Shown: positions 36,442 through 48,447 of the stretch, piece by piece
How positions within the stretch are numbered: the first letter of the stretch is position 1
Layout: every line of letters starts with the position of its first letter
DNA from: Gymnorhina tibicen
Lineage: Eukaryota > Chordata > Aves > Passeriformes > Artamidae
Assembly (NCBI GenBank): GCA_013399875.1
Contig: VXAZ01000373.1
Coordinates: forward strand, 248,001 to 312,000
Direction of reading: 5' to 3'
Length of the DNA stretch: 64,000 nt
The notes under the pieces: model-generated
The model's database searches: none
Told to the model about the DNA's origin: nothing
The model's input: the letters and a program-made list of their open reading frames with translations, nothing else
Program-made: the position numbers and the translations under genes

Positions 36442-37321
36442 AGTGTAGATAATAAAAGGTGAGGGGACTGTCCTGGAGACATTCCTGTGCTCCGGCAGCC
36501 ACCTGGCTGCCCACATTCAGCAGTCACACAGCAGATGCACAACCAGCACCCGAGCGTCCCAGCTCAGAGTTTGGGCCACAGCCCCCATGCATATGCCTGC
36601 ACTGAAATCCTAGCCCACTGCCAGGCTGCTTGCAAACCAGCACTGACTTCGGCAGAAGCAGAGCATGACCAGGAGCAGTTTCCACCTTGCATGTTCTGTA
36701 TGTTTGTAATTAACTATGCCAAACATTTCTGTACAAGTTCTCTTTTCACCAGCAAGAGGCATACCCATGTTTTTTAGCCCGGGGAGAAAGAGAATCCTAT
36801 TGTTGAGGTCAATGTTTTATTATTTTTGTTTCCTTTTCAGTCTGCACGTATAAATGCTACATTGAGAAAATTAAAATTTGAGAGTGGGGTCTGACTCTTC
36901 ATTTATGTTATCCTTAATTTTCACAGTAGCCACCAAAAATGAAATAATTTAACCATATTTTTTCACAGTAAATAGCTATGGATTAATTGCAAATCTGATG
37001 CAGGAGCTGAAGACCTAGTAGGAGAAATAGGTGAAAAACTAACAGGCACATGCAGGTTTTGTTTGTGAAACCATTAATGAAAACGCCCCTTAGCTGAATT
37101 ACCTACTTTGTTACTCTCTGATATATCACTTTACATTTCTCCTCTCTCAAGATAAATCACCACAGTGAAAGACCTCTATAAAAATCTATCTCAAAAATAA
37201 GTGTGGTAAAAACAGAGGAAGAATTAGGCATGCAGCCTTCTGCAAATTATAACAACTTCTTATGCACAAAACTATTGTTTATTTGATTTATGTTCTGTTC
37301 AAGCTTTCTGGTTTTCAAAAA

Positions 37322-37338
37322 CCACCAGAGGGAGCCCC
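37322..37338 (+). promoter_or_regulatory. CTCF-like binding site candidate
   Basis: CCACCAGAGGGAGCCCC fits the CTCF core CCASYAGRKGGCRSY with one mismatch (A where C is preferred after GGG). Such near-matches are frequently bound, but a single motif match in 64 kb could also be chance. It lies 14.5 kb upstream of the EXOC2 island. Confidence 0.4.
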
Positions 37339-37802
37339 AAACCTCTCATAAATATAAGTAAAGGCGTGTTGGAGTAGGCAACGAAAAAAATAGAGTAAGA
37401 ATTAAGATGTCTTTGGGTTTCAAAGAAATACACTTATTGCTTATTCACCAAGATCCACATAGATGCAAAAGTTCTGGAAAGTGATGGGTGAATCCCATAG
37501 AACTATATTAGAAGAGTCTTTTAAACTTGGTCCTGAAAATTATGAATACGACCCAGAATAGCCTGAGTGTGCCAAAAGATACACATTTAGAGGTGAGGAT
37601 GAAATTATGTAGGCGGCCATATACCACACAATACATAATCATTTAGGAATATACTTCTGAGCTCCACTACTGCATCTGTTTAACACAATCAGATGTATTA
37701 ACCGTAAGTGAAGTTATTTACAGGATGGCCTCAGGGGTTGCTTCTCATGATCGCCAGTGTTTACTCCCTTACGAGTGCTGGTGGCTGAGGTGATCACTGG
37801 GA

Positions 37803-37908
37803 AGCACCCTGGTCTAGTGCAAGGTGTTCCTGCCCGTGGCAGCGGTGTTGAGACTAGATGATCTTTAAGGTCTTTTCCAAGTCAAACCACGCTATGATTC
37901 TGTGATAC
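37803..37908 (+). mobile_element. CR1 LINE 3' tail fragment
   Basis: It starts AGCACCCTGGTCTAGTGCAA, followed by GGTGTTCCTGCCC, GTTGAGACTAGATGATCTTT and AAGGTCTTTTCCAAGTCAAA, then CTATGATTCTGTGA. This is the last ~105 bases of a CR1 including its octamer-like end. Confidence 0.85.
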
Positions 37909-40900
37909 TGTATACATTTTTCCCTTGATGAATAGTCACAGGTTTCAATTGCAACATTTTGCAAAACAAAGTTCAACCCTGGTTCTGGAGGTGCACGAGA
38001 ATGTAATTGCCTACAGCTTTTACAGATGTAACTGTAAGGCATTATTTTCATCTTTTACAGCAAATCTTACCACTTGTTTCACTCCTATGACCTCAGCAAC
38101 TGAGGAAATAGTTCTTTGCCAGTTCGAGCTCTGTAGTGCTCTGGGGAAGAAGTTGCTTTAAGCAATGCCTGAAGTGCTTGACTAATATGTAGTTCTGTTT
38201 ACGTGCATATTACAAATAGACTGGTCAATGCCACAAAGCAAAAGCCAGTAAAACTTGGATTGGTAATATTCCTGCAGCACACATCTCAACTACACCAGTG
38301 AGTTCTGTAACACTACTGATCTCTACAAAAAAAGGGTCTAATTCAACAGTAAAATGAGCACTCTATCTGATTTACCTTACTTGGTCCATAGGATAACTCA
38401 TTAAAGCTACTTAAATAAAAAATAAATAAAAGGAACAAAAGGTAACATCATGTTATCTCTGGTTCACTTCCTTTTAGGAGACACAGCGCAGAATTGCAGC
38501 CAGTTTATTATTTGAGTACTCTGCACACGAGGGATCAAGTAGAGATCAGTTAATTTAAAAAAAGAGGATATTATTAGAACATCATCATTAAGGGGGAAAT
38601 TGTTTGAAAGCCAGGAAATTCCTCGTTTAGTGTTCACAAAAGTCCTGACCGCTACAGCTTCCTCATTAGGAGAGAAAACGCACTCTACCAGAGGGCACAC
38701 AGATTACAAGGTGCAGAAGAGGATGAAGGAAAAAGGCTCATGCCTACATCAGGTAAAAAAGGGCACCCCATCTGTGGAGACTAAGTCCACCCTGACAAAG
38801 TTTTCTGCAACAGACCAGTGCAAAACCCCCAAACATGACTCTTGTGTCCCATCTCTGATGAAACCCCATAAAACCCAATCTACATCTGCTCTTACTGCTT
38901 TAATGTGACAAAAGATAGCTATTTTCAAAATGGAAAGACAGGGGAAAAAATCTCATGTTCTTCACCCAAATTGCAGATACTCTTCCTCCCCTTGGACCAT
39001 CCCCAGAAGAGCTGCATCCAGGGCTGGACTGCTGCGGTAGGTGGTGGCGTGCCCGTACAGGTGGAAGGCAGGGTGGCAACCCCAGGGACTATAGGGTGGT
39101 CATGCCAGGGGCTACAGGCACAGTGGCTGGCACCCTGTAGGGCCTGACAGGGATCTGTTCTCCGGGACAGCAGCTGGAGCCACCTCCAAGGCACAGGCAT
39201 ATTGCAGCCAGGCACACTGGTAAGCCTGAGAGCTGGCTATGTAGGGATGCATTAAAAATCCTATGCCCAGGAGGCAAGCGTAGGACTGTAGCTGTTCCTG
39301 AAACTCAGCTTCCCCAGTCTCAGGCTCCTTCCTCACCCCCATTCCCACGACTCGGCACAGTTGGGGATCACTTCTGCTGCCTCGGCCGGCTGTCACTCCC
39401 TGCCCATCTCTCTTTGAGCCCGTGAGTCACTTCCTCTCCTCAGATCCCACCTTTCAAAACTTCCTTTTTCCTTTTTGGGGGTATGTGTCTGAAAGCCTTT
39501 TCTGAAAGAGGGCATTGGGCTTACCATGGACAAAAGCACCTCTGGGAAGCAGCATGTTCTCCTGTCTGATGTCACACACCCAAGTCCTTACAGTCACACT
39601 GGTGCGGTCCCCATGATGCCGGCACGCGCAGCTCCGCACTGACTTCCTCCAGTCCTCTGCCCTGACACGCTGCAGCTGTGGGGTCTGTCAGAGGGCTTTT
39701 TGCCCCATACCCTGCCTGCAGGTGTGGATAGACAGAGGGAAGAGGAGAGAAAGGAGAGGCCCAGCTCACCGCAGTTTCCCTTGCTGGCCCCAGCTGCTGC
39801 CTCTTGTTCAGAGACCAGTAGCCCTGGGATTCAGTCACAGCTGGAGAGAAAGCAACAAAGTAAAACTAAAAAAGCTTTTGACTTGAAAAATGGAGTTCCT
39901 TTCTTTTATCCTTTTTTGCTTTGAGCTGTTGGGAATTCAGACTTAATGTTTTTCTCTACAGCCATGAAAGGTAGAGACCTATTTCTTGGAGAGCTGCAGT
40001 GAACCCTCCCAAAATCAGTGACAGTGTCAGGAGGTCCTCCACCAAGTTAGTAGTGCCATATCCTGGGAAGCTCCCACCTCTTTGTGATACTCCCTTGTGT
40101 GCGATGCAGAGTCCATGTATTCCTGTCCCTCACAGGCAGTGAGTACCAGGAAAGTCAAAGAGGAAAGAGAGTGTGGATGTGAGTGGTGAGGTGTGTGTGG
40201 GGGAACCTGTCAGGGTTTGTGTGGTGGTTCAGGCACAGTTTGTTCCCTGGGAGATTTCTATGCTATCGGCAAGATATTCATATTGGCTAACAACTTAATC
40301 TGCAGCTACAGAGGCCAAATCTGCCTGCACTCAGCAATTCAGAATGAAGCTGTTAGTTTACTGTCCTATTTGTCACAGTATTTTCAGGATTATGCTGTTG
40401 GATGAGGGTCTTCTGATACCTTTAGCCTTCAAACTATTTGAAAGGATGGGGTTTTTTGCTGCAGGACCTCTGAGGCCTGATGTTTTGCCTACCTGTCAGG
40501 CTGTTATGTCTTCTTTACCCTATGCCACTATTAGGACAGGAAGCATAAAGTTATTTGGGCCAGATCTCAGCTGGTGTGAAGCCACATCTGGAACAGGGGG
40601 CTATGCAGGTTCATGCTGGCTGAGAATTTAAACTAATTTATAACAAGTATTTGCTGTGGGAGAGATCCTATGTTTGAGGTTTTTTACAGCAGGGACTTGC
40701 AGTTTTCATGCTGATTTCATGCCATGTTAATTAAGTCACTGGGCAGACAACTGCAGTATTTAAATTTAGCATGCAAATGGATGTGGTGTTGAAAGATACT
40801 GTTTCGTTAGTATCTTCCATTCTCAAACATTATGATGCTTTTCATTGCCAAATACACCCACACAACTGAGCAGGAACATGAAGAAAATAAACTGTGTGTA

Positions 40901-42082
40901 CAGATTCACATGCGTTGCCATGCTGGTGTTACAAAGCTGCATCACTCCCGGTCAGGGAGTTTTGACTCCGGCCAATCTGCCATGTCTGCCCCAACCTGAC
41001 ACTGTGACTGAGGACTCACTGGGCCTTTCTAGGTAGGAATAAAAAAGCAGGAATAATCAGTGCTTTTTACTGACATTGGGTGAGCGAGGCTAATACAGAT
41101 AGGAGAAAAATTTTCCAGGAGAAGAAGTGCCAATTTTACATAGAAAGATTAATAAATATATTAAGGTCAAAATAGGAACACACCTCCTCCACCAACACTC
41201 CTAAAATGTTTTTGTATTCACAAGGTTTTTAAAACACAAAATGCACAAAACTCATCTTAGTCCTAAGTCTAAATAAAAATTTATTTTTCAGACGCAATTT
41301 TTTTCCAACACAGTGTTGCTGTAAATTCCTTATCAAGAAATAACAAAGAAATGGATTTCTCTTTTCAGATCAAGAGAGCAGCTTTGGTAATGGCTGTATT
41401 CATTCATCTTTCCATTCCAAACATCATCCATCATGCCTTACATCCCTTACACTGGACTGCAGAAATTCCATACCACAAATTCTACTTGGAATAGAAATGC
41501 GTCTTGAACAAAGCTGACTAAACTCAAAATTAAGTTTTCAACAACTGCATGTTAAAAAGAAAATCAATGAAAGAAAAACAGCGAACTCTACTGAACAAAC
41601 ATCCCACAGTTAAAAAAAATATGTTTTGATTGATGAAGGAAAAAGCCATGATATTTTAGGTGGTTTAGAAGAAATTTCAAGGATCATACTAAAAAGAAAG
41701 TTGGCATTCTATTAAAATATAGTTATCCCAAGAGATAACTGGAATATACTGGGAAACAAGGACATTGTCTGGCTTTTTCCATTTCTCACAGCAGTTCATT
41801 AAATTTTCTTTTTTTCATCTCATGTCCCCAGTTGAGGGAGTTTATCTTCAGGATCATCAACTTCTTGGTTGTGAAGCAGCTCTAATCCACTGACTTGATC
41901 CTCCTGCAATCAATTAATGCCATGCTAATCCTGTGCTGGCCAGGCACAATGTGGAAAACTAAATGTATCACATTATCTACAAGAAAAGTATTCAGGAATC
42001 TAGATCTGAATCCAAGAGACTTTTACCTCTACAGAAAGGTCAGGATGAAACACTCAATAAGATTTATGATATCTACAAAAAC
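37909..42082. other. Intergenic, no gene seen
   Basis: Mostly AT-rich, with a moderately GC-rich stretch at about 38980-39850 in which several overlapping open frames occur on both strands. None resembles a known protein, and CpG is not enriched as in the island at 22.2 kb. No repeat was identified. Confidence 0.5.
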
Positions 42083-42175
42083 AGCAAGGTAAGCTCTAAG
42101 GAGAAGCAATATCTTTCATCAGATCAACTGATCCAGCTGGAAAAAGCAGACAACATTTCAGGAACAGAGACCCAG
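42083..42175 (+). repeat. Ancient interspersed repeat, copy A
   Basis: GCAATATCTTTCATCAGATC, AACTGATCCAGCTGGAAAAA and GCAGACAACATTTCAGGAAC match, block for block, the copy at 47262-47350. They also match a repeat core I recall from sauropsid genomes ('aatatcttttattggaccaact...ttggaaaaagacaagctttc'). I cannot name the family. A decayed DNA transposon or LINE tail is possible. Confidence 0.5.
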
Positions 42176-45100
42176 TGCAACTATAGGAAATATCTGAAGT
42201 TTAGTTTAGATTAGCCCTGCAGTGAAAATAAGTCTTTTAGCATTGGGCACTTACACAAATAAGCCTTACTAAGATAATTTTTTTGTACTCTTTATGAAAA
42301 ACATTTTCATGGTGTAATTAGAAATAAATTTTCAGCTTTTATTTTTATTAGAGCAACCCATAGAAATTTGTATGCTAGAACTAATAATCCAGATGCATTT
42401 GCCAAAATTAGTTATATTTGTAGTATTGGAAGTCTCTGTCCAGTCTCACACATTTTTAAACCGAGTACATTGATTCCAGAGGGTTGATGGTCCTTTTCCA
42501 ATGACTTAATTTCTATTCTTACAGACAGTATGAATCACATTCTTTCATGAGAAAGTGTAGGTCAATGGAATTACTATGGAAAATGCAACGTCCTCTTGAG
42601 TGAGCTTGCCAAGTGAACGTCTTCACTTATAGTACTTTGGATGGTACTCTAAGGGCATCCTTGCAAAGCAGTACCCCTTCGGTAGAAGCAACCTGCTGCT
42701 ATTCTTTCTTGCATGTGCTTGAGCTTGTTTATCTACTTCCAATCCATTATGCGGGCAACAAGATGGCACAAGTGTTCCCACGGGGATATGATGCTTGTGT
42801 ATGTCATCCTCCCTGAATTTTGTCCTGAATTTCTACTACTCCTGTGCATTATCAGTGGGATTCTTGAATATTTATGCAATCCTAGTTTTCTACAGCTGGA
42901 CAAACCCATGGCAAGTTCCTCCCCTGTGTATGTTTTAGCTACCATTGCTGTACTCTCTCCTATTTTGTTTCTCTTTCAGATATAGAAAGAGGACTGCAGT
43001 GTAAAATCATGGAGACAAAAACAAAAGAAGCCATAAAAACACTGAGCAGCTCAAAGCAATGGTATTGTTTTGTTCACAGCCTTGCCAGCACAAAGGAAGT
43101 GAGGTGTGCTCACGCTGAAAAGAAACAGACCCCTTCTGCGTGGCCAGGGCCCCAAGGCTTCTGCTTGTGAGGCTGCTGGTGCTCATGGCTTGGGCTCTGG
43201 AAGAAAACTGCTGGGACCTTCTTGTCTTACCTCCCTCCTGGGCAAGCGCAGCTTCCTCCTCTCTGGGTGGTCTTTCCAGCAATGGAGGTCTTGTCCTTCT
43301 GCTCTGGTGTGACCCAGGAGTGAACTGAGCTCATTAAATGTACTTGCTTTTCCTTTGAAAAAGAGAGGGTGGAAATAGATAGATCCAAGTTATGACAATA
43401 ATGCATTTAAATTAAAAAAATTAAGACGGTGCACTTGTTTGTAGAAATCAACAGCATTTCACCTCTGTGATACTTCTTTCTTGAGAGGCCGCAATTGTCA
43501 GATCAAGCATTTCAAGACACATCATTTCCAGAAGAGAGGAGTTAGACACACTCTTGATCGTGTGCTTCTGTTTATTCTGCGTAAGGGATCTAGGACACCT
43601 GTGTTAGTTTTAAAGCTACTACATGTACAGCACTTGACTGCTATATTTTGGCAAGTCCCAGCTGTTATTTCACATGTGTGAACTAAGAAAATACCCAAGG
43701 TAAACACAGACTTAGAAGAAGTACCAAAAACATTTACAATAAAGTGCAAGTATAGCCCAGTATGTTAACCTGCTAATATATACAGTGTGCTGGCCCTGAT
43801 CTATTTCCCTTTAGAGAGGCAAGGGAAAAGAGATGTAACAAAGCCTGTATGAAGCACCACAACTGGTTACCAGTTATTTCTCCTAAAGCAACAGCACCAA
43901 TATGAATTGCTTTTCTCTTATTTTTCTTTACTTACAGTTGTTACCAGCCAAGCTTACCCAAATGTGGGCAATGCAGAATAGAAACATTTTTTTTTCTGTT
44001 CATTTTGTGCATCTGACAGCATTTAATTTAAAAATCAGTTTAAATCCAGATTACTTACATGTGTGCACATGCTCACACTCCCCCTTTACATACACAGTGT
44101 TAAAAGGACATTACTGATGATCATTTATTTTTCTCTGCTCTTGCTGCATTTCATAATATCCCTTCTCTCTTGAAATACTGCCAGAGAAGATTGTCTTTAA
44201 TAGACTTCAGTGGTGTCAAAAGAACCTCAGGAAATGAGGACTGTGGTGAACCTAAGGTCCACTGTGTGCCACCAGGACTCTGATTATATATACTGCTTTG
44301 TACAGGAGGCAAAGATCTGCACCCCTGATGTCTTGCCTCCAAAATCCAATATTCTGTCCACTTTCTGTCTCCTCTCATTAAAGCCAATTATTTTGACCTG
44401 CTTGGTTTCTTCTCCAGAAGTGATGTGCTTTTACAACCTCCTCTTGCTCCACTCAGTTTTGAGTTATGTCTCAGAAACTCTTAGATTTCGTTAGAAATGG
44501 GTTTTACTAGAAAAACAGGGCTACTTTATCTCCATGATTTCCTGTATATGGGTCACATCCTTTTAAGTACAATCATCAGCTCTGTAAATACTATCCTTAG
44601 AGGTAAGCTTTCCAGCTGCCTCCTGACATGTCCTGACGTAACCACCCTGTAGTCTATGAGTCAAATCTTCTATGGGGCAAACAAATTAAAAAAATGAGCT
44701 ATTGATCCAAATTAAATGAGTCAAACGAGGAATTTCCAGGCAGCCACCCGAACCCAGAGTAATGTTTCCTGAGGTATTTCAGAGAGGAGCCTAGCAGGTA
44801 TGAGAAGCTGTAGTAAAAAAGGTTAACTCTTCATTAGTGACGAGACTAAAATTTTTTAATGTGATTGCAGCACTTTGTGTTGTCGGGGTCAGCTCAAGAT
44901 CCAAAGGAACATTTCCCAGTGTTTTAGCTCTGACTTGCTAAATTAGTTCCTGATGTAAATGAAACCTGTTCTGATGCAGTTATGCAAGCTTGCTGTGTAA
45001 TAACTACATGTCATTTTGTGATTAACTAATTTCTTGCTCAAAAGCTTTCAGGAGTAAAAGACAAGTATTGTATTTGTCCCATGTTTGACATGGCAACTTC

Positions 45101-47261
45101 CAATTGAAATATCATGTCCCTCTAATTATAGGTGCTTCAAACTCAGTAATGTTTTGCTTACATCAGTCACTGATCATTCACTACTTCCATTCATCATAAT
45201 CCAGGATTGCTCTAGTTCACTCAGCAGTAATTCTAGCTGGCTTTCATCATTCCCATGGAAAACATATACGAACAATTAAATCTCTCAGCAGAAGGAATCA
45301 ACCTCATCTGGAGATTTATGAAAGCATTACAGAAAAAAGATCATGTATATATTTATGTGAACAATAGCAGTGAATAATTATGTAAATATCTGGTAACAAT
45401 ACGGCTCATTTTGTCAATGGTGAAATACTAATTTGATTTGATTCTTGAGAACTTCCTGGATAACCTGAAAAGAAGGAAAGGTGGGGAAAAGACAAGGAAA
45501 AGGCGCATGTGTTTATCTATAGAAGTTCATAGAAACACACCTATGCAGTGCAATCTAGAAAACATTCATTTATTATAGTGATATAACCATGAAACATGTC
45601 AATATATTATTCAGAAACAACAAAGTACAGCCCATTACTTTAAGGCAAGGAGAGCAGGTGCCCAAGGCAGAGAAAATTTTACCTCACTCATTTCTTACCC
45701 TTGCAGATTTGTACATGCTGACCTCTGATCAACAGTCTGCACTGTCCATTCTGTTGCACCTGCTCTGATGACTTGTTTGAAGTCCTGCAGAAAATCTGTG
45801 TGAGGGCAGGCAATGAAGAAAGGTTGTCCTTCCCTGTGCTGTAACCATGAGACCACCTTTCTACGTAAGAGCCTGAAGACATCACAATATCAGGTGAAAG
45901 GCACTTTTATAGCTTTCCATATATTTTAGTGAACATAGCTTTGCAATACCAGAGAACAAGCAGTAAGCATAATGGTTTGAGGGCCGATAGTTCTTCATGA
46001 AATATTTACGTCAGGTTGATACTGGCTTAATGTTGTCTTTACAAGCTCCCATTGCAATGATTTATGTCCTTCCAAGCTTTGAAAGAAAGAAATGAGGCTT
46101 AGCATTAGCTCCCTAATGGCTACAGTTGTGTTTCTATAAAGAAGGAACATAACTGGTGGGTAGCTGTCTATGTGTAGATAATGTTAGTAATAAAGAATTG
46201 TAAGTGGTGCTCATTTTGTGTATGCACGTACAACACGTAGTAAAAGGAACAAGAGAAAGGAGGAGATGCAAAGCTACGGAAAGAAACGGGCTTGGTTGCA
46301 AGATGTAAATAAACCACTCTACAATACAGAGCATGCATAATAAAATAGCAAAACAGCATTTGATGAAGCTAGTGCACAGGCCTCCATCCAATAGACTACT
46401 GTACAGAACCAGTCCTTGTGATGTAGATTTCCCTCATCATGGAAACTTTTGTAACTCACCAGCAAGAGACACTTTGATGTAAAAAGATGATACTTAGAAT
46501 CACAGAATGATTTAAACCTTTGGAGGCAGGGCTAATGTTAGGTCAGATTTAGTGTTCACACCTGAAATTCGTAAACCAAGAAACACAGGTTTATTTTAAT
46601 TCTATCCTTAGATAATCTCTCAGTACTTCAACTACAGCATATACAAAACAACTGAAAATGGATAAACAGCTAAGCCCTCTTTGGGCTCCCAGTGGTCCTG
46701 CAATTGACTTCAAGGATTGTGAATAATTTTCTCTTTCTAACACTACAATGTTCATGCAGCTAATGATATATCATCCGTGCCTTGATCCTTTTAGCTCGCA
46801 GACATAATGGCTGAGAAAGAGGAATTGACTTTAATTTTCTGCTTTGCATGACATGACAAAAAGGTTCTTCCAAGAACATATAGGTACTAAGAGAAAGCTG
46901 TTTTGGAGATACAAAGCCTTATAAGGACCTTTTCAAGGAGTGAGATCCATGCAGAACTCTCAGTGTTATGAGAGATTAGTACTGAGTAGAGTAGAGCAGG
47001 GATTATGAGTTAGGAAAAGAAAGTGCAGAGTCTTAAAAGAAACAATCTATCTTTATTGCCTTTTAAATCAATTAGGGATCAGACCACCAGCGTTTCTACA
47101 TCCTGCTTTTGCTCATGGCACTCATAGATTATAAAAATGGTGACATTTCACTTACACTTGATAAGTTGTCTTTTTTTAAAAAAAAGGACATTATTTTTAG
47201 ATGCATTGTTTTTTATAAGTAGCGTTGTAACAATGATTGTCTAAGGGTAAAACCAAGGCCA
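42176..47261. other. Intergenic, no gene seen
   Basis: No exon with recognisable coding similarity. A short CR1-like remnant is at 46496-46560. Open frames such as 42713-42985 (plus) and 43007-43282 (minus) are overlapping and unsupported. Confidence 0.5.
46496..46560 (-). mobile_element. Possible short CR1 remnant, antisense
   Basis: AGAATCACAGAATGATTTAA followed by CCTTTGGAGGCAGGGCT resembles the reverse-complement CR1 terminus (agaatcacagaatggtt...ggaagggacc). Only about 30 bases align well. Confidence 0.4.
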
Positions 47262-47350
47262 GATGTAGAGAGAGGTATTGTCTTTTATTAGAGTAACTAA
47301 AATAGTTGAAAAAATAGACAAGATTTAGAACACGCCATCACTCTTCAGGT
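47262..47350 (+). repeat. Ancient interspersed repeat, copy B
   Basis: AGAGAGAGGTATTGTCTTTT, ATTAGAGTAACTAAAATAG, TTGAAAAAATAGACAAGATT and CACTCTTCAGG align in order with copy A at 42083-42175 and with the same remembered sauropsid repeat core. The CTTCAGG block is preserved here only. Confidence 0.5.
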
Positions 47351-48424
47351 AAAAGGAATGAAACATCCTCAATTGCACCAAGCTAAACTGTGGAAAGAGA
47401 TGAACTATAAGGTGACAGTCAACGACCTTGTTGTTCAGGCTTACTGGGAGAAAGAGGCATGAAACCTGTCTGTGATCTGCACTGCTCAAGAGGAGTGCCC
47501 CTTTATGATTCCTGATTCTGAAGGAGTTTGGGGATTGCTGTCCCCAGAGACTGTAAGGGACAGGACTTCTTTTCTCTTTTCTGAGTCTCATGCATGACAG
47601 GCTGCTTTTGACAGTAGTTTTATACCTGCAGTGGGAAGTTAGGAGGCAGACAGACGCCTTGCTGGTTGATGCACACATTCAGGATGGATTTAAGTCTTTG
47701 AAGGAAGGAGACCTGGAAGAACAGAATCACCGTCTTTATAAAGCCTGCAGATGGCATTGCTCAAGCAAGCATGTTTGAATTAGGCATGAAAAGAAAAACA
47801 TACCTGAATAAAAACTATCCAAGCAAAAAAGCTCTGAACAGTTGGCATCTTCTACTTTCTAGTATGTTTTGCCTTGGATTCAGCTACACTTAGTAACTGT
47901 ATATAAAACAAAGCTTTGTGTCCTGTAACCTAACTTCGTATCCTTGCTCTGTAAAAGTCAATAAATAAATAGGAACACTAATAAAATATTGTTAGAATTT
48001 GGATGAGGAAGTAGGGATTTAATAAACGGTACTTAAGTACAGTCTTAAAAAGAAATGTTCACTGTTTGGAGACTATTCTGTTCCCATTCTAGTGTAATTA
48101 GCAGAGACGTGATCACAAATATTTCACAAGGACTCTAATCCAGCCAGGCAATAGAAACAGTGCTCTCAGTGGGCCAACAAGGACTGAAAAAGAAGGTAAT
48201 GACAAATATTGTGCATTAGAAATCAATGCACAAATATTTCAAAGTTCTGCAAAATTACATGCCAACTGTGATCAGCCTGAGAAAAACAAACAATTATTTT
48301 TTTTCCCAAAGATTACACTTATGCAATTAACTTCTTTTTCCTTATTTTCTTTAAACCTTTTCAGGAAGATAATATTAGCAAGATTTTGCTGTTTATCTTT
48401 CTGTATATATTTTGCACATCTATA

Positions 48425-48447
48425 GTGTGTGTGTATGTGTGTATTTA
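48425..48447. repeat. GT-rich microsatellite
   Basis: TGTGTGTGTATGTGTGTAT run, once interrupted. Confidence 0.85.

Larger units (their letters stand above)
31509..37800. other. Intergenic, no gene seen
   Basis: Non-coding DNA with no recognisable exon. It contains an A/C-rich stretch (31845-31895), old repeat relics at about 35540-35625 and 35858-35930, a poly-A-rich tract (36409-36441) and a CTCF-like site (37322-37338). An open frame at 36487-36777 (plus) is unsupported. Confidence 0.55.
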
